From positions 235,687 through 299,686 of the forward strand of contig CALAJN010000009.1 of NCBI GenBank assembly GCA_937922675.1: a DNA stretch of 64,000 nucleotides, written 5' to 3'. Every line of letters starts with the position of its first letter. Position 1 is the stretch's first letter. Shown here in pieces: positions 23,197 through 33,719 of this stretch. The notes under the pieces were generated by a model. It was not told where the DNA came from. It did not search any database and was given only the letters and a program-made list of their open reading frames with translations. This DNA comes from an uncultured Granulosicoccaceae bacterium (GTDB taxonomy: Bacteria; Pseudomonadota; Gammaproteobacteria; Granulosicoccales; Granulosicoccaceae). The translations under genes and the position numbers were made by a program.

Positions 23197-24210
23197 TCAA
23201 CGGATAAAAAAGCCCGGGTCGGTCGCGGTACCGCGATGACGAACCTCCAGGTGCAAGTGCGGGCCAGTGGATCGACCACTGGAACCCAGCGTCGCAATGA
23301 TCTCACCCTTGCGCACCCGATCGCCAGGCCGCACCAACGTGACGTCATTATGAGCATAACGGGTACTGAAATCGCCTGCGTGTTCAAGCTCGACCAGAAG
23401 CCCGTAACCGCCGTTGCGGCCAGACCAGGTAACCACACCGTCAGCGATGGCCATGATGGGCTCACCCACCTCGCCCACAAAATCGAGCCCATGATGCATG
23501 ACCCGCCGTCCCGTCAACGGATCGACGCGCCTGCCAAACCCCGAGCTCATGCTGCCAACGGCGAGCGGCCTGCCCGATAGCCGGCGATCAAACACCCGGC
23601 GGCGTTCCAGATAAATGCTTTGCAAGGCGTTCACCTGTTCAATCATGGGGTCCAGACGCGCAAACAGAACAGCCAGCGCATCAGGTGACGTGGGATCGAG
23701 GCGAGAGAGGGGCTCGCCATCCCCGGTTTTCCCGTCGATTTCAAAATCCAGATCAAATTCGCCCTCATCCTCGATTTCGGCGACCTCCGCCAGTCGCTGG
23801 AAAAGGACTCGCAAGCGCAGCATTTCAGCCTTCAATTGACCAATCTGCTGTGCCTGACCGCTTGCCGGACTTGAGCCATTGACAGCCCCTGTGGCCAAGG
23901 CGGAGGTAGGGGCGGAGGTAGGGGCGGAGGCAGGGTCGGAGGCCGTCGCAGGCTGATCCTGCAAGGGGTCAGTTGTCGTGAAGCTTGCGTCCACGACCCA
24001 CATCTCGACAGGCTGAGTGCGACCGACGAACCAGCCACAGGCCACAGCAGCGATGACCAGTATGGCAACAAGAATCAGCTCAAGCGCATGACCGGACTCC
24101 CGAGTACGCCCATGAGCACTCCCGCTCGCTGCCTGCGGTTTTGAGCCGCTTCGGCCACTGTTGTCGGTAGACTTGCTATGCACCTGCGGTTCGCTCTTGG
24201 ACACGGTCAT
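23197..24210 (-). CDS. M23-family peptidoglycan endopeptidase-like protein
   Basis: [23 protein letters not shown]...[10 protein letters not shown] LytM/M23 motifs; single N-terminal TM; AAGGA SD. Confidence 0.92.
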   Translation of the reverse strand: MTVSKSEPQVHSKSTDNSGRSGSKPQAASGSAHGRTRESGHALELILVAILVIAAVACGWFVGRTQPVEMWVVDASFTTTDPLQDQPATASDPASAPTSAPTSALATGAVNGSSPASGQAQQIGQLKAEMLRLRVLFQRLAEVAEIEDEGEFDLDFEIDGKTGDGEPLSRLDPTSPDALAVLFARLDPMIEQVNALQSIYLERRRVFDRRLSGRPLAVGSMSSGFGRRVDPLTGRRVMHHGLDFVGEVGEPIMAIADGVVTWSGRNGGYGLLVELEHAGDFSTRYAHNDVTLVRPGDRVRKGEIIATLGSSGRSTGPHLHLEVRHRGTATDPGFFIR

Positions 24211-24652
24211 GAAATCCTTCGATAGCCTGATAGACCCGGAAACCCTGGCTTCCGTTCAACAGGCCCGCGAGTTGCACGCCCGGGTCTCACGGACCATGCC
24301 ACGCGATGCTGCTGCGCACCTTGTATTCTGCCGTCTCGATGACGATCAGCTACGACTGACTGTGAACAACGCTTCCTGGCTGGCCAAACTACGGTTCTCT
24401 GAGCGCCAGTTGCTACGCACCCTTGCCAGTGACGGTATCGCCGTAAAACGGATCAGTTGGCACGTCGCTCCCCCGGAGAAGCGCCCGGAGCGCGCAGCGC
24501 CTCGCCGAGCTCGACTGCCTGGGCCCTCTGTCGCAGCACACCTGAGAGCCCTGGCGAACGATCTCGAAGACAATGACAGTCCTGGCGAAAATGATAGCTT
24601 GGGCAAATCGCTGAATCGACTCGCCGATGTGCTGCATCGAGCCAGGGACTAG
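24209..24652 (+). CDS. DUF721 / DciA-like protein
   Basis: Sequence pattern (VNNASWLAKLRFSERQLLRTL) and conserved position between lpxC and M23-secA. Confidence 0.75.
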   Translation: MKSFDSLIDPETLASVQQARELHARVSRTMPRDAAAHLVFCRLDDDQLRLTVNNASWLAKLRFSERQLLRTLASDGIAVKRISWHVAPPEKRPERAAPRRARLPGPSVAAHLRALANDLEDNDSPGENDSLGKSLNRLADVLHRARD

Positions 24653-24727
24653 ACCTCACTACCCCCGACTCTGTGCATCGTCGGACATTACACCCGCCGT
24701 GTGAGCGGCAATCGTGAGTTGCAGACC

Positions 24728-25666
24728 TTACGCTGCCTGACCGGCTGTGTGGCGCACACCGCTGTGGGCTCGGCCGTAATTGATTGGCGCCGAAGACAGA
24801 TCATCTTCGAAAACGACTTCTTCAGATGCCGAGGCGTTTTCCAGCAAGGCACGCAGCAGCTTGTTGTTGAGTGCGTGCCCGGACTTGTAGGCCGTGAATG
24901 AGCCGATCAAACTGTGGCCGAGCAGGTAAAGGTCGCCGATGGCGTCGAGGATCTTGTGGCGTACAAACTCGTCCCGATAGCGCAGACCGTCTTCATTGAG
25001 GACACGGTAGTCATCTATCACGACCGCATTGTCAAGACTGCCACCCAGCGCCAGATTACGCTCACGCAGCGCCTCGATGTCACTCATGAAGCCGAAGGTG
25101 CGAGCACGGCTGATTTCGCGCACAAAGGACGTGGTCGAGAAATCCACTTCCATCGTCTTTGTCTGGTCGCGAAAAACGGGGTGGTCAAAATCAATGGTGA
25201 AGCGCACCTTGAAGCCGTCAAAGGGCTCAAAACGCGCCCACTTGTCTCCATCACGCACCTCGATCGGCTTTTTGATTCGAGTGAAGCGCTTCGGCGCGCC
25301 CTGCTCGAGAATGCCGGCTGACTGAATCAGAAATACAAAAGGTGCTGCACTGCCGTCCATGATGGGCACTTCATCGCTGGACACATCCACGTAGCAGTTG
25401 TCGATACCGAGTCCGGCAAGTGCGGACATCAGGTGCTCGACGGTCGAGACGCGCACGCCATCCTTTGCAAGCGTCGTGGCGAGCGCGGTTTCGTGTACGT
25501 TCAGGGGTTTGCCGGGAATGGCAACAGCGGGCACGCTGTCCACGCGGCGGAACACGATACCCGCATCAATCGGCGCCGGGCCGAGGCTCAGGTACACCTT
25601 GCGTCCGGTGTGCAGGCCAATGCCTGTGGCGCGAATGGTATTTTTTAGGGTCCGCTGTCGAATCAC
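24728..25666 (-). CDS. lpxC: UDP-3-O-acyl-N-acetylglucosamine deacetylase
   Basis: [51 protein letters not shown]. Confidence 0.97.
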   Translation of the reverse strand: MIRQRTLKNTIRATGIGLHTGRKVYLSLGPAPIDAGIVFRRVDSVPAVAIPGKPLNVHETALATTLAKDGVRVSTVEHLMSALAGLGIDNCYVDVSSDEVPIMDGSAAPFVFLIQSAGILEQGAPKRFTRIKKPIEVRDGDKWARFEPFDGFKVRFTIDFDHPVFRDQTKTMEVDFSTTSFVREISRARTFGFMSDIEALRERNLALGGSLDNAVVIDDYRVLNEDGLRYRDEFVRHKILDAIGDLYLLGHSLIGSFTAYKSGHALNNKLLRALLENASASEEVVFEDDLSSAPINYGRAHSGVRHTAGQAA

Positions 25667-25977
25667 TTATATATCCCGCTGAGAAGAGACGGAGCCGATC
25701 CCTGCAAGCCATCGAAGATGCATTATCCCGACGATTTGCACAGACTCTTGATATGTATATGTAGCACCTTGTTAATACTTTGCCAGTAGAACAGGGTGGG
25801 TGGTGCGCTAAATATTTATATGTTCTGGTCCTGCACTTCACCATTGCTTGGAAGACCGCGATTTTGTCACCCGGATCGGTCAACCTCTGCAAGGGCGCCA
25901 AGGGTAGCGGAAAGTCTCCTTGAGCTGCGACTGCAGGGGGCCTCTGATACACCTTAAATACAGACATGCAGAGGCGC

Positions 25978-26039
25978 GTCACAAACCGGCTGGCCAGCGC
26001 GTTAACCGGTTAACACCTGCACTCTCAGCCGTTTGTGAC
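25978..26039. repeat. 62-nt imperfect palindrome in the ftsZ-lpxC intergenic region
   Basis: Outer arms GTCACAAACCGGCTG / CAGCCGTTTGTGAC (one bulge) around a perfect 14-bp palindrome GTTAACCGGTTAAC (26001-26014). Confidence 0.7.
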
Positions 26040-26124
26040 ACCGCTCAAATCCAACCCTGCGGCCCTGACGTTCAGATACGGCCTGGTAGGTAGTCACTTG
26101 TGCCCTCGATCAGAGAGCCATGAC

Positions 26125-26149
26125 GAGGGCCGCCACCGGGGCGGCCCTC
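26125..26149 (-). terminator. GC-rich hairpin immediately downstream of ftsZ
   Basis: GAGGGCCGCC (26125-26134) / GGCGGCCCTC (26140-26149), 10-bp stem, 5-nt loop, about 20 nt past the ftsZ stop. Confidence 0.6.
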
Positions 26150-26168
26150 ACTCGACAACGATCCAGCC

Positions 26169-27488
26169 TCAGTCCGCCTGTCGACGCAAAAAGGCCGGAA
26201 TATCGAGGTACTCGACGTCCTGGCCACCGGCGCCGCTTTGCCCACCTCGGCCGCCACCAGTCTGGCCACCGTCATGGCCACCAAGGGAGCCGCGTCCACC
26301 AGCCGGCACTCCGGCTTGACCCACACTCGGCGCCGCTCCACGCGCAGTCTTGCGCATGACAGCGGGCTTGTCGAGGTTGTCATAGCGTGAGCGACCGCTG
26401 GCAGGTACGCCTCCGGCAGAGCCTGCATAGCCCGTCGGTGCACTGGTGTGTCCGCCACCATAGACGGCACCACCACCGGCTGCAGCACGTTGCTGTGCGA
26501 CGTTGGGGACTGCACGCAACTGCGCTCGATCAGGCTGCTGAAGCCCGGTCGCAACGACAGTAACGCGTAGCTCGCCCTCAAGGGATTCGTCGATCGCCGT
26601 ACCGACGACAACGGTTGCATCGTCTGCAGCAAACTGACGTACGACGTTGCCGACTTCCTCGAACTCGCCGATGGCCATGTCAAGACCTGCGGTGATGTTC
26701 ACCAGAATGCCTCGTGCTCCGGCCAGATCAATGTCCTCAAGCAGGGGGCTGGAGATTGCCATCTCGGCAGCCTCAGTGGCTCTTTCATCACCACGGCCAA
26801 TACCTGAGCCCATCATCGCCAGACCCATCTCACTCATGACGGTACGCACATCAGCAAAGTCAACATTGATCAGACCCGGGTTGGTGATCAGCTCGGCGAT
26901 GCCTTGAACAGCACCACGCAGTACATCATTTGCAGCTCTGAAGGCATCCAGCAATGTAATGTTCTTGCCAAGTACCGAGAGCAGTTTCTCGTTCGGGATA
27001 GTGATCAGTGAATCCACATGGGCGCGCAGCTCCTCGATACCCGAGTCCGCCATGTGCATGCGCTTGGACCCTTCGAAAGGAAACGGCTTGGTGACAACCG
27101 CTACTGTGAGCACACCCATTTCACGAGCGATCTGGGCCACAACCGGAATCGCACCCGTACCCGTGCCGCCACCCATACCCGCGGTGATGAACAGCATGTC
27201 AGTCCCTTCGATGATGTCCTGAATACGGTCGCGATCCTCCATCGCTGCTTGTCGACCGATCTCCGGGTTTGCACCGGCACCGAGACCCTTGGTGATGCTT
27301 TGGCCTATGTGCAAAACAGTTTGCGCCTGCATTGACTTGAGCGCTTGAGCATCTGTGTTGGCACAAATGAAATCGACCCCTTCGATTCCCGAACTGACCA
27401 TGTGCTGGACTGCGTTACTACCACCGCCGCCAACACCGATCAACTTGATTACCGGCGCGTCATTGATTGAATCTACGAGTTCGAACAT
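26169..27488 (-). CDS. ftsZ: cell division GTPase FtsZ
   Basis: [31 protein letters not shown] tubulin signature, C-terminal [14 protein letters not shown]. Confidence 0.98.
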   Translation of the reverse strand: MFELVDSINDAPVIKLIGVGGGGSNAVQHMVSSGIEGVDFICANTDAQALKSMQAQTVLHIGQSITKGLGAGANPEIGRQAAMEDRDRIQDIIEGTDMLFITAGMGGGTGTGAIPVVAQIAREMGVLTVAVVTKPFPFEGSKRMHMADSGIEELRAHVDSLITIPNEKLLSVLGKNITLLDAFRAANDVLRGAVQGIAELITNPGLINVDFADVRTVMSEMGLAMMGSGIGRGDERATEAAEMAISSPLLEDIDLAGARGILVNITAGLDMAIGEFEEVGNVVRQFAADDATVVVGTAIDESLEGELRVTVVATGLQQPDRAQLRAVPNVAQQRAAAGGGAVYGGGHTSAPTGYAGSAGGVPASGRSRYDNLDKPAVMRKTARGAAPSVGQAGVPAGGRGSLGGHDGGQTGGGRGGQSGAGGQDVEYLDIPAFLRRQAD

Positions 27489-27710
27489 GTCATTAATCTC
27501 CAGATAAAACTGTGTGTCTTACGTTCTCTTTGCGACCCGGCGATATGCCCGGCCGCCCCCATTTACTTACTGTCTTGAACATCTGTATTGCTATTGCTTC
27601 CGATCTACGTCGGCTTGCTCCGCGAGCATTTGTTCGCGGTCCTGCCCGGTAACCCTGTGCCTGCTTGTTTGGTTGAGGCGGGCAGAACCGGTACGTCATG
27701 CAGAGTCACG

Positions 27711-28952
27711 TCAAAAGTTCCTCTGAAACCACTCCGCCATACGCTTCAGCAAACCTTTTTCCGTGTGCGTATCTACAGGTTCGCTGTGCGGATTCTTCCG
27801 ACGTTGCTGCCCGTACAGGAGCAGGCCAACGCCAGTGGCGTGAATCGGATTTCGCGATACTTCTGCGAGTCCGGAAACATGTTGAGGTACGCCGAGGCGT
27901 ACCGGCATGTGAAAAATTTCCTCGGCGAGCTCGACAACACCCTCCATCTTGGCGGTGCCTCCGGTAAGTACAACTCCGGCGGCACAGGCCCCCTCAAAGC
28001 CACTTCGCCGTAGCTCTGACTGCACCAATCCCAGCAGCTCCTCATAGCGCGGCTCAACAACTTCAGCGAGTGTCTGACGAGCCAGGCGTCGCGCGCCTCG
28101 ATCACCTACACCGGGCACTTCGATGGTCTCCTCGGGCGTGGCTAGCTGACGCAGAGCACAGGCATGCTTGAGTTTGATTTCTTCGGCAAACTGCGTCGGT
28201 GTCCGAAACGCCACCGCAATATCATTGGTGACCTGATCACCGGCGATCGGTATCACCGCAGTATGACGAATGGCCCCTTCAGTGAAAATCGCGATGTCGG
28301 TGGTACCACCGCCCATGTCCACGAGCAACACACCCAGGTCCTTTTCATCAGGTGTCAGTACCGAGTGACTTGAGGCGAGCTGCTCGAGAATGACGTCCTC
28401 TACCTCGAGCTTGCAACGTCGAATGCACTTGGCGATGTTCTGGGCGGCGCTGATCGAGCCTGTTACCAGATGTACCTTGGCCTCAAGTCGTACACCGGCC
28501 ATGCCGATTGGCTGGTGGATACCGTCCTGATTGTCGATCACGAACTCTTGTGGCAGCACGTGAAGAATGCGCTGGTCGGCAGGTATCGCAACTGCCTTGG
28601 CGGCATCAATGACACGATCAACGTCTTCGGGCTCGACCTCGGTGTTGCGTATGGCAACGATGCCATGCGAATTCAAACTTTTGATGTGGCTACCGGCAAT
28701 ACCTGCAAACACCGAACGGATCTCCACACCCGCCATGCGCTCGGCCTCTTCAACAGCTTTGCCGATGGCCTCAACGGTGGTGTCGATATTCACAACCACA
28801 CCCTTTTTCAATCCCTTGGAGGGGTGAGAGCCAAGCGCGATCAGCTCGATCTCGCCGTCAAGGTCGATCTCGGCAACGATGGCGACAATCTTGGAGGTCC
28901 CGATATCGAGCCCGACGATCATCTGCTTGCCTGTGTCTTTATCAGACGCCAT
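27711..28952 (-). CDS. ftsA: cell division protein FtsA
   Basis: MIVGLDIGTSKIVAIVAEI, LVDMGGGTTDIAIFTEG; C-terminal amphipathic tail; internal Met chosen as start. Confidence 0.96.
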   Translation of the reverse strand: MASDKDTGKQMIVGLDIGTSKIVAIVAEIDLDGEIELIALGSHPSKGLKKGVVVNIDTTVEAIGKAVEEAERMAGVEIRSVFAGIAGSHIKSLNSHGIVAIRNTEVEPEDVDRVIDAAKAVAIPADQRILHVLPQEFVIDNQDGIHQPIGMAGVRLEAKVHLVTGSISAAQNIAKCIRRCKLEVEDVILEQLASSHSVLTPDEKDLGVLLVDMGGGTTDIAIFTEGAIRHTAVIPIAGDQVTNDIAVAFRTPTQFAEEIKLKHACALRQLATPEETIEVPGVGDRGARRLARQTLAEVVEPRYEELLGLVQSELRRSGFEGACAAGVVLTGGTAKMEGVVELAEEIFHMPVRLGVPQHVSGLAEVSRNPIHATGVGLLLYGQQRRKNPHSEPVDTHTEKGLLKRMAEWFQRNF

Positions 28953-29025
28953 CACGCAGTCATCCCGGAGCTTTTTGCTCTCATTGTTGAATGAAGGACA
29001 CTCACCCCGTCTGTCCTGATACTGA

Positions 29026-29961
29026 TCACAGGCCACGTGCTCCAGCTAGTGAAAATCCGTCGCTGTAGCGCATATCAAAGGTCACGGGGTCAGATTTCAG
29101 GGACTCAGCGAAGCGCGGGTAGACATCGACAAAGCGGCCCAGACGTCGCTCGTGATCCTCGTACCCCAGGCGCAGGGTCACGTTGCCATCAAGTTCAATC
29201 GTTTGAGACAGGCGCGCATCTTCAACCAGACCTGTCACTCGCAAACCCAGGGCACCCAGCGCCTCGGAGTAGCGGCGGTAGTCATCAAGCACAGCGGAGT
29301 GCCTCCCGGCATCTCCACGTAGCTCAGGCAAGGACGCAAATACACTCTGCCACTCGGTATAGCGAACATCGTCGCGCGACAGCTGCGGGGGTTGAAACAA
29401 TTCGAGCCTCTTGCTGACAAGGCCATCGTCATTCCAGCGCGCTGCCGGTTCGTGTTCTTCCACAGTGACCTTGACACGGCCCGGCCACTCTCTTGCAATG
29501 CGCGCTTCGGCAACCCAGGGCAGGGATTCCACAGCACTGCGCAGTGCCTCGATATCGAGGGTGTAGAAACCTTGTCCGGTAAAAACCTCCACCTTGGACT
29601 GCAGCACACTACGGTCAGTGAAGTCCAGCGTGCCAAGCACATCAACATTGGATACCGGGAAACGCGCAGGGTCAGACAAGGCTTTCCATAGTGCCAGCGC
29701 TGCCGCGAGTACACATAAAACACCCACGGCACCAATCACCCAACGCGTTGTGGCAGAGATACGGGGCACGGCGACTGGCAAAACCGATGTCTTACGCACA
29801 GTGCCTGCACGCCCAACAGCAGAACTCGGCCGTCGCGCTGATCTGACACTCGATACCTCAGGCAACGGTAGATCCGACCGTCGCGCACCACGGTGCGACG
29901 CACTGCTACGTTTGTGACGGCGCTGATCACGATCGAGTACCTGCGAACTCATACAGGACAC
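29026..29961 (-). CDS. ftsQ: cell division protein FtsQ
   Basis: Single TM, POTRA/FtsQ domain (SLPWVAEARIAREWPGRVKVTVEEHEPAARW); gene order. Confidence 0.93.
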   Translation of the reverse strand: MSCMSSQVLDRDQRRHKRSSASHRGARRSDLPLPEVSSVRSARRPSSAVGRAGTVRKTSVLPVAVPRISATTRWVIGAVGVLCVLAAALALWKALSDPARFPVSNVDVLGTLDFTDRSVLQSKVEVFTGQGFYTLDIEALRSAVESLPWVAEARIAREWPGRVKVTVEEHEPAARWNDDGLVSKRLELFQPPQLSRDDVRYTEWQSVFASLPELRGDAGRHSAVLDDYRRYSEALGALGLRVTGLVEDARLSQTIELDGNVTLRLGYEDHERRLGRFVDVYPRFAESLKSDPVTFDMRYSDGFSLAGARGL

Positions 29962-31028
29962 TCCTCGGATGCTGTATCACGAGCTACCACGCGTTGCGCG
30001 AGTGTTTCAGACAATCGTGCAACGCTTGAAGACGAACTGGCCAGAATAGCCAGACACAGGCTTGTAAAATCGATTCCTGCGCACGTCGCTGCCATTGGCA
30101 TAAGACTGTGACTTGTCATACCCGGTGCGGTATTGCATTCGATGAACTGAGGCTCACCTGCTGCATCGAGCATAAAGTCCACACGCCCCCACCCTTGGCA
30201 ACCGAGTGCCTGAAACACTTGCAGCGCATAGGCGGACAGGCGTCCCGCCGTGGCGGCCGGGATATTAGCCGGGCATTCATATTCGGTATTGTCGAGCAGG
30301 TACTTGGCGTCATAGTCATAGATGCCGCCTGCCGCACGCATGGTAATCAGAGGCAGTGAAGTCACTCCATGACCTGGCACATCGAGCACGGCCGCCGTGA
30401 CCTCCAGACCTGGCATAAACGCCTCGATGAGGACATCACCAAAGCGATTGGCTTCAGTCCATGCAGATTCCAGATCGGCAGCTTCGTGCACAACACTAAC
30501 GCCAATACTTGAACCCTCACTCACCGGCTTGACTACGACCGAACCGGCCATACGCTCATACGCCTCACGGGCTTCACTGAATTGACAGGTGCGCTCTGCG
30601 AGGGGTGTTGGCACCCCGGCCACCTGACATAACTGCTTGGCTCGAACCTTGTCCATTGCCAAGGCTGACCCCAGAATTCCGGTGCCAGTGTAAGGGATAC
30701 CCGCTAGTTCGAGTGCAGCCTGAACTGTACCGTCCTCACCACCCCGACCGTGCAGAATCAAAAAGGCACGATCAAACCTGCCACTGACCAGAACTTCGCC
30801 GACGTCACGACCTGCATCAACGGCGTGCGCATCAACACCGGCGCCAACGAGCGCATCGAGCACCTGTTGTCCACTCATCAAGGACACGTCACGCTCGGCG
30901 GACCAGCCACCCATGACGACAGCCACCTTGCCAAAGGAAGTCGGCGGTGCCATGCGAGCAATAGCGTCGCTGTCAATGGTGGCGGTGGCGGTGGCGGTGG
31001 CGGTGGCGGGTGACATCAGCTCAGGCAT
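29949..31028 (-). CDS. ddl: D-alanine-D-alanine ligase
   Basis: ATP-grasp; [41 protein letters not shown]; start ([11 protein letters not shown]...) overlaps the murC stop. Confidence 0.96.
   Translation of the reverse strand: MPELMSPATATATATATIDSDAIARMAPPTSFGKVAVVMGGWSAERDVSLMSGQQVLDALVGAGVDAHAVDAGRDVGEVLVSGRFDRAFLILHGRGGEDGTVQAALELAGIPYTGTGILGSALAMDKVRAKQLCQVAGVPTPLAERTCQFSEAREAYERMAGSVVVKPVSEGSSIGVSVVHEAADLESAWTEANRFGDVLIEAFMPGLEVTAAVLDVPGHGVTSLPLITMRAAGGIYDYDAKYLLDNTEYECPANIPAATAGRLSAYALQVFQALGCQGWGRVDFMLDAAGEPQFIECNTAPGMTSHSLMPMAATCAGIDFTSLCLAILASSSSSVARLSETLAQRVVARDTASEECPV
30978..31007 (-). repeat. 5 x 6-bp tandem repeat (GGTGGC)n inside the 5' end of ddl, encoding (Ala-Thr)n
   Basis: ggtggcggtggcggtggcggtggcggtggc on the + strand; Ddl N-terminus [17 protein letters not shown]. 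Confidence 0.9.
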
Positions 31029-32472
31029 TGACAACACCCTCTGCTGCAAACAGTGCTGGTAGTGAGCGTGCCAGCGCACCTACACTTCCTGCCCCGAGTG
31101 TCAGCACGATATCACCGTCCTCAATCACTCTGGCGAGCTGCTCCGGAACGTCTTCAATCGACTCGACAAACACCGGGTCGGCCGCTCCTCGAGCACGGAT
31201 GGCACGCGCAAGTGCACGCCCGTCGGCACCATTGATACGTGTCTCGCCTGCGGCATAGACCTCGCTGAGGACCAACAAATCAGGTGTTGAGAGCACATCA
31301 GCGAAGTCATCAAACAGGTCGCGTGTTCGCGTGTAGCGATGCGGCTGAAATACAACCAACAAGCGCCTGTCCGACCATCCTCCGCGAATAGCGGCAAGCG
31401 TTGCCGCCACCTCGGTCGGATGGTGCCCATAGTCGTCCAGCAGCGTCGCCTGCTTTCCATCTACATGCAGCGTACCCAGAGCTTGAGCTCGTCGGCCGAT
31501 ACCTGCAAAACGCGATAGTGCCCGCTTACCTGCCTTGACATCAACGCCGAGCTCAAGCGCAACAGTAATGGCAGCCAGAGCATTGAGTACATTGTGACGG
31601 CCTGGCATGTTGAGCACGATGTCGCTTATCACCGAAGTCACATCGCCGGTGTCGATGATCACATCGAAACGCATGCGCATCCCTTCCTGGGTCACGTTGG
31701 TAGCGCGCACGTCAGCGAGATCGTCAAACCCGTAAGTGCGCACAGGTCGCGCTACCCGTGGCAATACCTCACGAATGTTATCGTCATCGAGACAGACAAT
31801 GGCGAGGCCATAAAAAGGCAGGTGCAGCAGGAAATCAACAAAGGTCTGCTTGAGCTTCTCAAAGTCCCCGTCATAGGTAGACAGGTGATCAGCATCAATG
31901 TTGGTGACGATCGCCATGACCGGCTGCAGGTGCAAAAAGGACGCATCACTTTCATCAGCCTCGGCGACCAGCCACTCGCTCTCGCCAAGGTAGGCATTGG
32001 ACGATGAACTGGTGAGCTGACCACCGATCACATAGGTCGGGTCCATCCCGCCTTCGGTCAGAAGACTCGCCACCAGACTCGTGGTCGTTGTCTTGCCATG
32101 TGTGCCGGCAACCGCAATGCCCTGCTGGAAGCGAAACAGCTCAGCCAGCATCTCAGCACGTCGCACTACCGGCACACCCAGCTCCCGAGCGCGTACAAGC
32201 TCGCTGTTATCCTCTGGCACCGCGGTAGAGATCACCACCACATCGGCGTCTTCAACCTGACTGGCTGTATGCCCCTGATACACGGTGACACCGAGCCCGA
32301 CAAGACGTGCTGTCAAGGCATTGCTGCCAAGATCGGAGCCTGTGACCCGAAACCCAAGCTTGTGCATCACCTCAGCGATGCCCCCCATACCGACACCACC
32401 GATGCCGATGAAGTGCATGCCGCGCACACGCCGCATCTGGCTCTTGACCACCGGAGACAGGTTAATGGCCAT
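31021..32472 (-). CDS. murC: UDP-N-acetylmuramate-L-alanine ligase
   Basis: [32 protein letters not shown]. Confidence 0.97.
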   Translation of the reverse strand: MAINLSPVVKSQMRRVRGMHFIGIGGVGMGGIAEVMHKLGFRVTGSDLGSNALTARLVGLGVTVYQGHTASQVEDADVVVISTAVPEDNSELVRARELGVPVVRRAEMLAELFRFQQGIAVAGTHGKTTTTSLVASLLTEGGMDPTYVIGGQLTSSSSNAYLGESEWLVAEADESDASFLHLQPVMAIVTNIDADHLSTYDGDFEKLKQTFVDFLLHLPFYGLAIVCLDDDNIREVLPRVARPVRTYGFDDLADVRATNVTQEGMRMRFDVIIDTGDVTSVISDIVLNMPGRHNVLNALAAITVALELGVDVKAGKRALSRFAGIGRRAQALGTLHVDGKQATLLDDYGHHPTEVAATLAAIRGGWSDRRLLVVFQPHRYTRTRDLFDDFADVLSTPDLLVLSEVYAAGETRINGADGRALARAIRARGAADPVFVESIEDVPEQLARVIEDGDIVLTLGAGSVGALARSLPALFAAEGVVNA

Positions 32473-33710
32473 CAGCGCAATCCCCCGAGCTGATGTTGCC
32501 GCCGGTCAACCGAGTCACCACTGGATTGAGCTTGCGATGTCGTCGATGCTGAATCCGCTACTGCTCCTGCTGCATCACATAACGCATCAGCGACACGCGC
32601 CGCAGCCCCAGGCACGAAGCGCTCATGGGCGGCACGAGCCATTGCATCGAGCCGATCAGGGTCACGCAGCAATTGCTCGACCTCGAACGCAAGCGACCTG
32701 GCATCAAGCTGATCTTCCGGCAACAAGACAGCTGCACCCACCGACACCAGCCAGTTGGCATTCGCAGTTTGATGATCATCAACCGCATACGGAAACGGCA
32801 CCAGCAAGGCAGGTGTGCCCGAAGCTGCCAGTTCGGTCACGGTCATCGCACCGGCACGACTGATCACAAGATCAGCCTTGCTGTAGGCGGTGGCCATATC
32901 GTCAACAAAATCCTCTACGCAAACACTGACCTTGTGGGTGGCCGCCAGCGCCTTGAGATAGCGCTCTCTGGTAGCACCACCACGCCCTGCACCCGCTTGA
33001 TGAAAGACCTCAATAGACCCGACCTTGTCGCTCGCCAGACTGTCATCGACTCGCAAGGCTTTCATCGCTTCAGGCAGCAGGCGGTTCAAACACTCAGCCC
33101 CGCGACTACCTCCGATCACAAGCACTCGTAAAGGATCGCCCTTTTGTCTGATTCTTGTCGTCCCGGCAACTATTCCTGCAGGCACCGGATTACCCACTGT
33201 TTCAGCAGATCGAGAAGCCGGGAACACATCAGGGAAGGCACTGAATACTCGCGTGGCAAAACGCGCCAGCCAGGCGTTGGTCATGCCGGCTACGGCATTC
33301 TGCTCGTGCAGAACCAGAGGAATGCGCAGCATCAAGGCAGCCAGGGCAACAGGGCCAGAGACAAATCCGCCCATGCCCAATACTGCGCTGACACGCTCGC
33401 TCCGGAGCAGGACGATGGACTGCACGATCGCTCGCAATAAACGCAACGGTCCAAGCAGCGTATCCAAGACGCTCTGGCCGCGCAGCCCGCGTATATCGAT
33501 CAGTCGCATGGGAATACCCGCGGTTGGCACCATGCGTGACTCAAGACCTTGCCGAGTACCGGCCCACAACACGGGCACCTGACGCTCGCGCAAGGTGTTG
33601 GCAACGGCAAGCGCAGGCACCACATGCCCTCCTGTGCCACCCGCAGCAATGAGTACGGGACGACCTTCTGTCATGCCAGATCTCATACCAGATCTCATAC
33701 CAGCTCTCAT
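32472..33710 (-). CDS. murG: UDP-GlcNAc:lipid I GlcNAc transferase MurG
   Basis: [49 protein letters not shown]. Confidence 0.97.
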   Translation of the reverse strand: MRAGMRSGMRSGMTEGRPVLIAAGGTGGHVVPALAVANTLRERQVPVLWAGTRQGLESRMVPTAGIPMRLIDIRGLRGQSVLDTLLGPLRLLRAIVQSIVLLRSERVSAVLGMGGFVSGPVALAALMLRIPLVLHEQNAVAGMTNAWLARFATRVFSAFPDVFPASRSAETVGNPVPAGIVAGTTRIRQKGDPLRVLVIGGSRGAECLNRLLPEAMKALRVDDSLASDKVGSIEVFHQAGAGRGGATRERYLKALAATHKVSVCVEDFVDDMATAYSKADLVISRAGAMTVTELAASGTPALLVPFPYAVDDHQTANANWLVSVGAAVLLPEDQLDARSLAFEVEQLLRDPDRLDAMARAAHERFVPGAAARVADALCDAAGAVADSASTTSQAQSSGDSVDRRQHQLGGLR

Positions 33711-33719
33711 ACCAGGCTC
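33672..33719 (-). repeat. 12-bp tandem repeat across the ftsW stop / murG start, carrying four in-frame ATGA starts
   Basis: CAT (ATG on minus) at 33672-74, 33684-86, 33696-98 and 33708-10, exactly 12 bp apart; MurG N-terminus [17 protein letters not shown]. Confidence 0.9.

Noticed and set aside
23160-23492. N-terminal extension of the SecA ORF (MGSILWARW...)
   Set aside because: Canonical SecA begins MLGNIVKKI at 23159; the extension overlaps the M23 gene and has no SecA homology.
27489-27710. ftsA-ftsZ spacer searched for defined ftsZ promoters
   Set aside because: No convincing -35/-10 pair by eye; promoters are plausible there but not supported by sequence alone.
30750-31013. Plus-strand ORF ending in poly-Gly (NGGGGGGGGGGG)
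   Set aside because: Antisense artefact of the GGTGGC repeat inside ddl, which is clearly coded on the minus strand.
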